Shown here: one piece after another, positions 1-9,741 of the stretch
Numbering within the stretch: the stretch's first letter is position 1
How the letters are laid out: each line of letters starts with the position of its first letter
Assembly (NCBI GenBank): GCA_027924585.1
Contig: BSBM01000123.1
Coordinates: forward strand, 16,012,001 to 16,076,000
Origin: Larix kaempferi
Lineage: Eukaryota; Streptophyta; Pinopsida; Pinales; Pinaceae
DNA: 64,000 nucleotides
Direction of reading: 5' to 3'
Program-made: the position numbers and the translations under genes
The notes under the pieces: generated by a model
Database searches by the model: none
What the model was told of the DNA's origin: nothing
Seen by the model: the letters and a program-made list of their open reading frames with translations, nothing else

Positions 1-3
1 AAC

Positions 4-483
4 TTGCTAAGAGAATTTAGGGATATATTTGCCTTCACTTATGATGAGGTTAAAGCATATAGGGAAGATGTCTTTCAACACACCATTCCCTTGAAACCCG
101 AATGTCAAAAGGGCAAACCTTTTCGGCAAAAGCTGAGACAAATAAATCCTAAGAGGGCTCCTATTGTCAAACAAGAATTAGAAAAGATGTTGGCAGCAGG
201 CATTATAGCACCCACTCGACATACTTCATGGTGCTCCAACTTAGTGGTAGTTAGAAAAAAGAATGGCAGTTTAAGAATATGTATAGACTTCAGGAACCTA
301 AACATAGCATGTCAAAAAGACAATTATCCCCTCCCAAATAAGGAGACCCTCCTCCAATGGGTCACTCCAGCGGCAGATGTTTCAACACTAAGACACATTT
401 TAATCCTCCAGAGCATCTCTAGTACCCTCTTGGCCCACCAACTCACCAGCGCTCTTTCTTTGGGCCTCTCCTACAAAAGATGA
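4..483 (+). pseudogene. Ty3/gypsy reverse transcriptase, N-terminal fragment
   Basis: The reading frame has the usual entry to a gypsy reverse transcriptase: the region just before the RT, an arginine/proline-rich stretch, EKMLAAGIIAPTRHTSWCSN, VVVRKKNGSLRICIDFRNLN and then DNYPLP (about residues 50-113). After about residue 115 the similarity stops. The rest of the frame does not look like RT, and the catalytic YxDD block, RNase H and integrase are absent. A polypurine tract and LTR-like sequence follow within 160 bp, so several kilobases of pol appear to have been deleted. It is a dead 3' remnant on the plus strand, cut by the window edge on the left. Family call is from motifs only. Confidence 0.85.
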
Positions 484-516
484 TGTCATCCATGAGAGCT
501 GATCGTGATGCTTGAT

Positions 517-526
517 AAAGGGGGGG
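517..526 (+). other. Polypurine tract of gypsy element
   Basis: A run AAAGGGGGGG lies a few bases before a TG dinucleotide that begins LTR-like sequence at 530. This is the expected arrangement for plus-strand DNA priming in a plus-oriented LTR retrotransposon. Confidence 0.6.
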
Positions 527-529
527 CGT

Positions 530-1121
530 TGAGGGATTTTTCACTTCTATTGGGGTTAGTTGGGGCATGACGAGCCCCCTTCCATATTTTGGCCTTCAGA
601 ATGGGCTATTTTGCTCATTTTTAGGCATTTTAGTCATGTGGGTAAAGAATGGGGAAAACACCCCAAATTATCCACAGTTTTGATTATTTTATATTATTTT
701 TGTTTTAATTTTAAGTTGACATTTCTAATTTCAAATTGACATTTTAAAAAGGCATGTTGGCGTGGATTTTAATTATTTTTGTAAAAGTGAGTGAAAAGTA
801 TAAATAAATTTTCCCCACTCATTTTTACACATCAACTTTATGGGATTACACTTTTATTTCTGATTTTTGCCCTAACTAGGGCTCTTTGAGTGATGTGCAC
901 CTCTTGAGGATGATCATGCTTGCTAATTTGGGGACAAATCTTTGAAGTCTTTGCTCTTGTTTCTTTGCTAAGGTGATGCTAAGAGTTGTTTGCTTAACAC
1001 ATGCACAAGATGGTACCTAAGTCTTTCTCTTGATGTCTTTTTGTTAAATGTTGGATGTATGCTTGTCTAAGGTTGAATGGTAGCCATTGGTGTTGCATTT
1101 TGCCCTAGCATAAGTAATTTT
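530..1121 (+). repeat. 3' LTR of gypsy element (left part, interrupted)
   Basis: The sequence starts TGAGGGATTT directly after the polypurine tract and carries a TATA-like box (AGTATAAATAA, about 797-807), as expected of an LTR promoter. It is interrupted at 1121/1122 by the hAT element and seems to continue after 4676 towards about 5060. The outer end is not defined because no second LTR copy is visible. Confidence 0.6.
1114..1121. repeat. 8-bp target-site duplication, left copy (hAT-1)
   Basis: GTAATTTT here is repeated exactly at 4669-4676. Eight bases is the hallmark target duplication of hAT transposons, and the terminal inverted repeats begin immediately inside both copies. Confidence 0.92.
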
Positions 1122-1130
1122 CTAAGTTGC

Positions 1131-1196
1131 CAGAAACGGGGAAACGAGGAAACGCAGGAAACGCAAACTCCCCAAATTTTGGAAACGGGGAAACGT
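1131..1196. repeat. Left subterminal GGAAACG motif array of hAT-1
   Basis: Just inside the left end the motif GGAAACG or GAAACG recurs about five times, giving a short array matching a more diverged one at 4478-4650. Such arrays are typical transposase-binding subterminal repeats in hAT elements. A TA run follows at about 1198-1211. Confidence 0.7.
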
Positions 1197-1524
1197 GATA
1201 TATATATATATAGTATTAATAATTAATTACATTTAACTACAAACAACATTGCGAAGTGATAAATGATGCAAATAAAAGAATACATGTAGATCATAGTTGT
1301 ACAATGTACCATCACATTTTACTCATGAACCCAAGTCTATATCATTTCATTCATGCAAATAGTAATATCCAGAAAGAACCTTTATAAACGAGGCTATATA
1401 GTATATATCCAAGTGGCAAAGACCAAAATTAGCCTTTATGTATGAGGCTACAAGTACAATGTATCAAACTGAGAACAATGCATATACTAACATAGAAACA
1501 AAATAAAAGCATGAGCTCAACCGC

Positions 1525-3723
1525 TCAAGCCTCACAGTAATAGTCATCATCCTCATCTGCATAGTCTTCCTGATCCTCAAAAATAGAAGATGAAACACGC
1601 TCAATAGCAGAATGCACAGTGGAAGAAGTATTTCCAACTCCACTTCTAGATTCCTCAATATTGAGTGCAGCAAGAGGGAGCTCCAAGTCATCGGATTCTG
1701 GATCCACGTCCCATTCTTTACACTGTCCACGACTGTATTCTGGGCCCTTACGAGAAGCTAGACGAAGGTTAGAATGCACATAAACAAGATCCTCAGCTTT
1801 CTGTGAGCCCAACCTGTTGCGCTTCACAGAATGAATCCATCCATATGTGCTCCAATTCCTTTCTGCCGATGAAGAGCTTGCCACTTGTGAAAGAATACGA
1901 ATGGCAAGGCTTTGCAAATGTACACCATTTGCTCCATGACAAACCCACCACTTAACTGCACTCATGACATTTCTCTCATCCAAAGCTGATATGTCTGAAA
2001 AAGGATCCAACCCTGCAGCAAAACTAGCAAATTCTTCCTTGACCTCCCTGTGTAGATTAGTGGGAAAAATTCTTAAGAGGGCTTTTTTCACTCCATTGGC
2101 TACCTCTCTATCCTCATGTGGAGCCTTCCTTTTCCCATTGCTTTTAGCAATGAGCTCTTCATCATAAAACTTTGGATTCAAGGCATGTGCTAAAGTGTGC
2201 AATGGAGTGTTGAAATTGTTCCACCTGTCAAGCATGATTTTTTGCACCAAATCAACAAAACCAGCTTCAACAAATAAAAGCTGAGGAGACTCTTCTGAAA
2301 TGATTTCCATGGTTTTTTCAACCATGCAATCCATGCCATCATATACCTCTCCCAAGAAAGGTTGGTCTGTGTCAGCGCTTCGAAGCAGTTCAAATGCAGG
2401 TCCTGTGAACTTGAGCAAGAAATCTATCTTGCTCCACCACTCCTCATCAAGGCACAACCTACGCACCATAGCTCCCCGCTCTGTATCTGCCTGTCTCCAC
2501 TCAACCCAAAGTTGACTCACCACCATAGAAACCAATGCCTGCTTAACGTCAAGAAGGCAACGTAACATGATGAAGTTGGAGGCATATCTTGTCTCAGCAA
2601 CTTTCAACAACTCCAATTTGGAAAATTCTCGAAATATTGCTTGAGAGTGGTGGTGGTTGGTGATGAATTTGATTATTTCCCTTCCTTCCCTTGTGAGCTC
2701 CTTTATCCATGGAACTGTATTGTCAATCTCTTCTAAGATCAAATTAAGATTGTGGACAATGCATGGTGTCCAGAAAATGTGATCATACCTGCTCTCAACA
2801 ATTAAACCTGCAGCTTTACAAATGGGTGCATTATCCGTGATAACTTGCACCACCTTGTTAGGCCCTATCTGCTCAATGGATTTGATTAAAATATCAGCAA
2901 TGAATTGAGCATCTTTCGGCTCCCCGGAACAGTCTTCAACCTTTATAAACATTGCTCCTTTTGGTGAATTGGCAATGATATTTATCAATGGCCTACGCTT
3001 CGTATCTGTCCATCCATCTGAGACAATAGTTATCCCAGAGTTGCTCCATGAAGCACGAATTGGTGTTAAAACATCTTCTAAAAGCGCCCTCTCCTTTTTT
3101 AGGAGATCTGTTCGGATTCTTTCATAGCCGGGTCCCTTGAATCCTTTAGGAGCTGTGTTTATGGCCCTCACCATATCTTGCCAGTAAGGGGACTGAACCA
3201 CATTGAAAGGGATACCACAAGCATAGATGGCTCTAGCCACTCTTGATTCAGCTTCTTCTCTCCCTTGCATATTCACTAGTTTAGCTATTCGGCTCTCTTG
3301 AACTGAAGGTGTTCCTGCAGGATTTTTTGATGATTCTTGTGCTAACTGATTTGCCCTCCTCTTCCTAGCATGTTGCACAATCATTGGCTCAATGTTTGGG
3401 GCTTGAGGAGTAGCTTGAGCAAGTTGTTCATGTCTTCTTTTATGCCTATCAGCCTCATCCTGCTCACTCTGATACTTCCTCCTCTCAACTGGATCATTTG
3501 TTTTTGAGCAATGTTCAATCCCCTTTCCTGTATCATGCAATAAATGTGCCTTAACTCTTGGATAGGAGCCCTTATACGGTAAATGACAAATATTACACCG
3601 CCATTCCCATGAACCACCACCTCCACATTGTGAAATTTTCTGAACATGCCTCCAAAGAGGATAGTACTCTGCCCTCTTGTTGGGCTTAGGGATTGATGAA
3701 GTAGCTTGGTTGGAACTTGCCAT
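1525..3723 (-). CDS. hAT transposase, BED zinc finger, intact 732 aa
   Basis: This enzyme would cut and rejoin the ends of its element in the nucleus. In order, it shows an N-terminal BED-type zinc finger (C43-x2-C46, H60, C72 within residues 20-75), a basic linker, a DUF659-like catalytic region with SDGWTD (first Asp) and VITDNAP (second Asp) followed by a CxxH motif, and a C-terminal hAT dimerisation block (LAIRILSQ, then SSSSAERNWS with the catalytic Glu, then VKRNRLGSQKAEDLVYVHSN). The tail is acidic. The frame is unbroken from the ATG at 3723 and no introns are needed. All three acidic catalytic positions known from the family appear to be kept. Function in DNA cutting is inferred from family. 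Confidence 0.93.
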   Translation of the reverse strand: MASSNQATSSIPKPNKRAEYYPLWRHVQKISQCGGGGSWEWRCNICHLPYKGSYPRVKAHLLHDTGKGIEHCSKTNDPVERRKYQSEQDEADRHKRRHEQLAQATPQAPNIEPMIVQHARKRRANQLAQESSKNPAGTPSVQESRIAKLVNMQGREEAESRVARAIYACGIPFNVVQSPYWQDMVRAINTAPKGFKGPGYERIRTDLLKKERALLEDVLTPIRASWSNSGITIVSDGWTDTKRRPLINIIANSPKGAMFIKVEDCSGEPKDAQFIADILIKSIEQIGPNKVVQVITDNAPICKAAGLIVESRYDHIFWTPCIVHNLNLILEEIDNTVPWIKELTREGREIIKFITNHHHSQAIFREFSKLELLKVAETRYASNFIMLRCLLDVKQALVSMVVSQLWVEWRQADTERGAMVRRLCLDEEWWSKIDFLLKFTGPAFELLRSADTDQPFLGEVYDGMDCMVEKTMEIISEESPQLLFVEAGFVDLVQKIMLDRWNNFNTPLHTLAHALNPKFYDEELIAKSNGKRKAPHEDREVANGVKKALLRIFPTNLHREVKEEFASFAAGLDPFSDISALDERNVMSAVKWWVCHGANGVHLQSLAIRILSQVASSSSAERNWSTYGWIHSVKRNRLGSQKAEDLVYVHSNLRLASRKGPEYSRGQCKEWDVDPESDDLELPLAALNIEESRSGVGNTSSTVHSAIERVSSSIFEDQEDYADEDDDYYCEA

Positions 3724-3784
3724 TGCTGCTAGAAATTAAAACATAGATCTGCAAAGTTGCAAACAAAAAAAAAGGGGTTAGATT

Positions 3785-3975
3785 ATAGAACTGCACAGTG
3801 AATTCTGAACAGTGAATTCATAAAAAAAATTAGATTATAGAATTGAACAGTGAATTCATAAAAAAAAATAGATTTTAGAAATTTAGAACTGAATAGTGAA
3901 TTCATAAAAATAAAAAAATCTAAACAGTGAATTCAAAAAAATAAAAGAAATCTGAACAGTGAATTAATAAAAAAA
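3785..3975. repeat. Short tandem repeat, GAACAGTGAATTCATAAAA type
   Basis: About seven imperfect copies of a roughly 19-35 bp unit containing CAGTGAATTCA followed by an A run lie just upstream (minus strand) of the transposase ATG. They would fall in the promoter or 5' leader of the transposase. Confidence 0.7.
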
Positions 3976-4149
3976 TCGAAAACCTTGTATCAGTATGCCG
4001 TGAATTGCTGGTTGCTTGCACAAATCCGTGAGCCCTAGACACGATCCGGCGGCTACTTGCACTTGTCGCTTGCAAAGTCCGTGAGAAAGTGGCGGCTGCT
4101 TACACTCGTAGCTGGTCGATCTGAACTGTTAACTCAATCACGATTTTAA

Positions 4150-4330
4150 TGAGCCGGTGGGCTGCAAACTCGTAGCTGCAAACTCAAACACGATTCGGTG
4201 GGCTGCAAACTCAAAACCCGATTTTAAAATCCGCTGCAAACTCAAACACGATCCGGCGGCTGCAAACTCGAAACACGATTTTAAAAGTCTGCTGCAAACT
4301 CAAACACGATCCGGGGCTGCTAAAAACCAA
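4150..4330. repeat. Tandem repeat, GCTGCAAACTC / CACGATCCGG unit
   Basis: About six imperfect units combine GCTGCAAACTC with AAACACGATCCGGCGG or CACGATTTTAAAA. They lie between the right end and the transposase start of hAT-1, so probably in its 5' regulatory region. Confidence 0.75.
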
Positions 4331-4477
4331 TCGCTTGCAAAAATCCAATGACTCCAGTTGCAAAGTCAATCACTGTGACTAAAATGACATACGAGGGTCG
4401 TTTTTATAGCTCGTGTTTACGTTTTTAGGTTTTTTTTAATATTTTTACAGTTCGAAAAAATAAAAAAAGCCGCAGCC

Positions 4478-4650
4478 TAATGAAACGCGATTTTTCGAAC
4501 AGGAAACAAGAGAGAAACGAGTTTTCGTCCGTACGAAACCGTATCCCGTATGGGAAACCATTTCGTACGGACGGAAACTCGTTTCCCTTTCGTCCCAGAC
4601 GCGTTTCTGCGTTTCACTTCGTTTCCAGCCAGGAAACCCCTCTAAAACCC
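4478..4650. repeat. Right subterminal GGAAACG / CGTTTCC motif array of hAT-1
   Basis: At least nine GGAAAC, GAAACG, CGTTTCC or CGTTTC motifs in both orientations occupy the last 170 bp of the element, including facing copies around ACGAAACC and GGTTTCGT-like stretches. This is the partner of the left array. Confidence 0.7.
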
Positions 4651-4668
4651 ATGTTTCCGGTAACTTAG

Positions 4669-4676
4669 GTAATTTT
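4669..4676. repeat. 8-bp target-site duplication, right copy (hAT-1)
   Basis: GTAATTTT, an exact copy of 1114-1121, directly follows the right inverted repeat. The next bases (CTATCC) are the resumed host LTR sequence. Confidence 0.92.
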
Positions 4677-5900
4677 CTATCCTTTAGTTACCCTATCATT
4701 GTTAACTTGAGTTTTAGGTCTCCAAAGTTTGTCTTAGCTAGGGCATCATCAACTAACTCTTGAAGTTGTTGAAGAAGCCCTAGCTTTCCAAACTTGGCAA
4801 GCATCATCTCAAGAGGAGGGCCATACTATTTGATGCTCTAGGGTTAGGTGAATTTCACTAATGAAATCCTAAGTTGTTCTCCTACATCTTCAACCTAATT
4901 TTCTGAGTTTTATACATTTTGTTAATATTATCTTAGCTTAAAATTTAATCCTTTTTATGTTATTTTTATGCATTTTCTGAGTTAGTTTTAATTTTAAGAT
5001 ACTAAAAACCCTAAATTCTAAGTATTAAAACCTAAAACTAAAATTGGTTTTCTGAGTTGTTGCCCTAATTGCAGAAACTGCAGACCTTACCATCCCTGCG
5101 TTTTCCTCCCTTGTCCTCTTTTAATTTCGCCCTCTTGAACATCCAACTCGCCTCCCTCTCTCCTTTATCCCTACACCTTTGGCCTCCCCTTCTGAGCACT
5201 CGCTAGCCATCTGCCAAAACTCGGACCTGCTGCTCCCACAGTCCGGACCTCCACTCCAGCTCCCTCCTTCTCCTTCCTCCCTCTTCCATCTCCCATTACC
5301 AACCCTTATCCCTTCCTCTCATCCACTTCTTCCTAGCCTCCTATCCTTTCATGTCTGCTGCCCTATCCGAGCACTTACCTCATCATACACAGGTCTACAA
5401 TATAAATTGCAAACCTTGTGTTTCCCTTCTTTCCTTATCTGCATACACAAACATATCAGAAGTTAGTGTATTCATCATTTTTAGTTAGTCTTGTTTCTCA
5501 AAGGTTGGAACTCTGTTGTATCATTTTAATCCATTATTTAATGTTTGTTGTAATTGTAAATGATCAATGGTAGAGAGTCTTTAGATCAAAACCTAACTTT
5601 GAATAAACTACTGTAATTAACACTGCTGCATTCTATATTTCATACAAATCTGGAGATGATAAAGGTGACCTTGAATTAGAACACACTTGAAACATCTAAT
5701 AACTAATGCTGATTGTTGATAAGAGTCCTTTATTTGACACTTATTACTGATTTATGCTACTACATGTCTCTGTACAAATAACCATAATTGATAGCCCAGT
5801 TAAGTTTGATGTGGTTGTTTGTTTGCTATAGTATCTCTCTGACGTATTTCTACATAAGTTCATATTGAAAGACATTTGGTGCTACCTTGACTGGGATGCG
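4677..5900. other. Resumed LTR sequence and pyrimidine-rich stretch, no gene recognised
   Basis: The first part continues the interrupted LTR-like sequence. From about 5095 to 5460 the plus strand is strongly C/T-rich (repeats of CTCC and TTCC) and can be read without stops for about 95 codons, but the predicted peptide is low-complexity Ser/Pro/Leu and has no recognisable domain. I do not call it a gene. The remainder up to the next transposon is AT-rich and featureless. Confidence 0.4.
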
Positions 5901-5907
5901 TTACAAT
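5900..5907. repeat. 8-bp target-site duplication, left copy (hAT-2)
   Basis: GTTACAAT is repeated exactly at 9734-9741, immediately outside matching terminal inverted repeats. Confidence 0.92.
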
Positions 5908-8900
5908 CAATGTTACAAATATCGGCGCGGCGTGGAAATCGGTAGGGTCCAGGAAACATCGTCTCGGGATATCTCGGCAAAACATCGGCAAAAATCGGCA
6001 AACTTAAAAAAACACAGAAATATTCGTTGTTTTTCAATTTTTTAAACATCTAAAGCAACAATAACATCAAATAAACACATTGCCACATGAATATGGAAAG
6101 AAAACTGATATATAAGATATATAATATGTCTAGAGATACATCACACATCAAAATGGATCGTGTCCCAGTCCTACTCCTGAATAGTGAATACATAATGTCT
6201 GAATCATCAAAAATATAAGTTATAAGTTATAACAAATGTATCTCATGATCATCATCATGACTCATGAGTCATCTACAGTGAAATAAAGTAAATAAACTAT
6301 CGATTCCCTCTACCCCTTTTACGGGAAAAGGTAATCAATGTGGAAACGGCCCTTGCATTTCCTCTAGGACAAGGTGCCCTCGAGGCTTGTCGGCCTTGTA
6401 CTGGTATTTGATGTCCTCTAGAAGAACTAGAAGACCCTGCAAAATGATGTCCTCTAGAACCTGAAGGTGGCTGAAACTGGTGTCCTAAAGAAGAAGAAGG
6501 AGCTCGAGGAGGTAGTCCTACAACTACTCCTCTACTAGTAGCAGTGCTACTATCGGGTCTATCTCCCTCTAACCCTGCCTGCGGCTCTGGATCTAACTGT
6601 GGCACACCCCCAGACTCAGTGTGAAACTCCTCTGGAACTAGATCGCCCTCATATGGAGCCTCTGTAACATCATCATGATCACGATCATGATCATCCGCTA
6701 GCCAATCAGGGGCTACCTCCATAGCAGGCTCCTCACACTCCGTCCTCCAAGCTACAGTGGTGTCGATCTCATCTAATGAAATGGCCTTTGCATCAACTTT
6801 TCTTTGAAATTGCTTCACCCACAACCTGAGATTGTAGTGGACGTAGACCAAATCATTAAGGCGCGGAGTATCCAACCTGTAGGAGGATCATAGAATTAGA
6901 TATTAAATTATAAAGTTAATAATTTCAATTTGTAATGCATAAATTAGAAGGCAAAGAGGCATAATGATAAATGATAAAATTATAAACTAGAATTCAATAA
7001 TTTATATTTTATAATGAATTTGAAAATTCTCTAACCTGTTGCGCTTTTTGGAGTGTACTTTTTCAAATACACTCCAATTGCGCTCGCAACCGGAAGAGCT
7101 ACATGTCTGGCTGAGCACTCGAATGGCAAGCTTCTGTAGAATAGGTATGGAACCACCATAGTTTTCCCACCAGGTATCTACAACGAATTAAAGAAACATA
7201 AGAAAAAACAATTTAATTTAAAAAAAAATAATTAGAAAAAGAAAACGAACTTTGAAACAAGGTGAAGCTTACTTGGCATCAGGTTGGTCCTGTCATGTAC
7301 TGTCATATCAAACCCAAGTAATCCTGCGGCTCTCTTATACACTTCCAACTCTTGGGAAAGCTCTGCACGATCATCTGCAGACGGCACCATCCTAGTAGAA
7401 TCCAGCCATAACCTCTTCATCAAATCTAAAGCCACAGGAGTAACCAAACGCAGGGTTGAGGTATAACCCTGCAGCATGAATGGGGTGATGGAGTGTGTTG
7501 TTCCATCGCGCATCAATCAACCCCCATATCATCTGTTGTCTCTCCTGCCCCCTTTCTCCCTTGTCCTCGTAATAGGCACGAATGGACTCTTTGGCCCTAT
7601 CCATGGCCTCATACAGGTAGCCCATTGCAGGCTTATCTCCATCAACCAAGCGGAGAACCCTTACCAAAGGTTCAGTGACGTCACAAACCTCCCTCATGTC
7701 ATCTTAAAAGGTCGGATGGAAATTCACTAGCCTGAATATGGCTTGTCCCTCTAGTCTAGTGCTAAATGATAAAGCACGCCACTCAGGTGAAAGGAACATC
7801 TGCTGCAAGTCCCACATAGAACCCAAGATGGACTGGAGAGAAATAAAGCTAGTGGCAAAGCTTGTGATGGCAGGACGCACCAACTCTCTGTCACCTGTGA
7901 AAGTTCTCATCAAGCTAAGCACCGCTGCGTGATTGTATATGAAATTTGTGATGCTCCGTGCTGAAGCAATGGTATCCATGATCCAATCAATCTTGGCTAA
8001 ATCCTCTAACATCAAATCAAGGTGATGGGCCGCATAAGGAGTCCAGAATAGTGAAGGATACATGTCCATAAGCATCCTACCAGCAGACACATAGTTCGTA
8101 GCATTGTCCGTTATGACTTGGACAACATGCTGCGGGCCAACCTCTTGGATGAAGTCATCCAACAAGTTACATAGTAAACCTTCATCTTTGACATATGCAG
8201 ATGCATCCACGGATTTCAAAAACATAGTGCCCCCGGGACAATGAACCAAGAAGTTGAGAAGGGTCCTACCCTTCATATCAGTCCAACCGTCTGACATCAC
8301 TGTGCATCCTGTTAACTCCCATGATTTTCGAAGATCCTCCAACCTGTGAGTGCATTCGGCCTTTTCATTCTGGAGGATGGGCCCTCTCAACTCCTCATAA
8401 GTGGGGGGCTTATACCCTGGTCCAACAATAGTAGTTGCCTCAAACATGGACATATAAAATGGGTTATTGGCAAAGTTAAATGGAATATCACTCCATAGCA
8501 AGCATCGACCCACAAGTGTATCTGCGTCTTTTTTCTCCTTTAATTTCATCATGGACCTTACAGAAGGTTGTCCACCAGCTGTGCATCTCGACACAAAGGC
8601 ACCTAATGGTGATGAAGTCAAAGGTGAAGGCATTGTGGACTGCTGTGTGGAGAAGGTTTCCGGACTCGTCCCACTAGCCCCCACTCTGCATCCGGACCCG
8701 GATCTTGAGGCAATTTGATGTCTCACGGCCTCCTTGAATTGTTTCTTTTGCTTAGTTCCCTCAATTGCTTTTTTGGCCTTGTCAATGTGATCCTCGTTTG
8801 CTGCGGTGCAAGGAATCACATCATGCCCCGATATTTGTGCAATGTGATATTTCAGCCTGCTTATCCCTCCCGTCATTCTTTTCCCACATAAATTGCAAGT

Positions 8901-9733
8901 GAGCGTTTGTCGATTTTCTGGATCAACGGCTGTGCCAAATTCCCAAAATGCATCCAATTTCGACATCTTGTGTATGGAAGAAATGAAGTTTCAACTTTCA
9001 AGTAAACCTAGGGCAACAAAAAAAACAAAAATTAGCATGCTGCTGCATGTGATTGATGAAAATTTGAAATATAATTTTTTTTTTTTAAAACAACAAAATC
9101 ACAATAACAAATAACAAATAACAAATTTGAAATAACAACAAATAAATAAAAACAACAAATACTAATAGAAATTATAAATTTATTTTAGGAAGACCTAGGG
9201 CAAGAAAATTCAAAAAAACGTTTTTTGGCAAACATAACTGCTGCAAATCACATTAATATGGAATTTTTTTGTTGTTTAAGAGCCTCTAGAAAACAGTGAT
9301 GAGGATGGAGAGATCACGCCAATGCAAACCAACATCATCCTACTTGGAAAAATGAGAATTAAATGGGCAATTTGTTTTACTGTTTTACATACCTTCTTCA
9401 GCTGTAAAAAACCCCAAATGGAAAGCTCCGCTGCTCCAGAGTCCAATCTTCAAATATGGTGCTTGATGGCGTGGAAACTCCTCCTTGGTGAAAAAAATCG
9501 CATTGGAGCTGTTCTCTCCACTGCTATAGCGACTAGTGAGATGCTCCCACGGGCTCTAAAACGCAAAAAAATGCACTTTTTTTTGACTGTCCAGGAAATC
9601 GCGAGTTGACGGAGAGAAATCAGCGAGAAATCGGGGTAAAAATCGGCCCGATTTTTCCTTGAAAAATCGGGGGCTTGGAAAAATCGCGAAAAATCGGGAA
9701 ATCGTGAAAAAGCGGCCGATTTTTGTAACTATG
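5908..9733 (-). mobile_element. Full-length hAT transposon (hAT-2), 3826 bp
   Basis: The left end CAATGTTACAAATATCGG pairs with CATAGTTACAAAAATCGG on the reverse strand of the right end (15 of 18 match). GTTACAAT is duplicated on both sides. Both subterminal regions carry many ATCGGC / AAATCGGG motifs (left to about 6000, right from about 9620). It holds a hAT transposase gene on the minus strand that is now broken. The ends resemble those of the 910-bp element at 51199-52108, so both probably belong to one family. Confidence 0.92.
6297..8966 (-). pseudogene. hAT transposase gene with two introns, broken by one stop and one frameshift
   Basis: Three exons can be traced on the minus strand: 8966-7273, 7177-7036 and 6876-6297. 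The donor sites read GTAAGC and GTTAGA and the acceptors TTGTAG and CTACAG; phases agree (1 then 2). Exon 1 starts with a BED zinc finger (LTCNLCGKRMTGGISRLKYH) and has SDGWTD and VITDNATN. Exon 2 holds the dimerisation core with SSSGCERNWSVFE. Exon 3 continues NDLVYVHYNLRL into a Pro/Ser/Arg-rich tail ending RKRGRGNR. An in-frame TAA at 7704-7706 interrupts exon 1, and a frame change is needed near 7392 (after EEVMAGFY). The splice model is mine; the family call is firm. Confidence 0.88.
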
Positions 9734-9741
9734 GTTACAAT
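9734..9741. repeat. 8-bp target-site duplication, right copy (hAT-2)
   Basis: GTTACAAT, exact copy of 5900-5907, follows the inverted repeat CCGATTTTTGTAACTATG. Confidence 0.92.

Larger units (their letters stand above)
1122..4668 (-). mobile_element. Complete hAT transposon (hAT-1), 3547 bp
   Basis: The ends are imperfect inverted repeats: CTAAGTTGCCAGAAAC on the left, and CTAAGTTACCGGAAAC on the reverse strand of the right end (14 of 16 match). Exact 8-bp duplications GTAATTTT flank the element. It encodes one uninterrupted hAT transposase on the minus strand. Both subterminal regions are packed with GGAAACG-type motifs, the kind of array that hAT transposases bind. It sits inside a gypsy LTR, so it inserted later than that element. 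Intact ORF, intact ends and a perfect duplication suggest a young, potentially autonomous copy. Confidence 0.93.

Noticed and set aside
3381-3647. Second minus-strand frame overlapping the hAT-1 transposase start
   Set aside because: Out-of-frame shadow of the BED zinc-finger region.
5179-5466. 95-codon ORF in the C/T-rich stretch, considered as a first exon of the host gene
   Set aside because: Low-complexity peptide, no conserved motif, no support for splicing to 19365.
7284-8718. Plus-strand ORFs across the hAT-2 transposase
   Set aside because: Antisense shadows of the minus-strand transposase frame.
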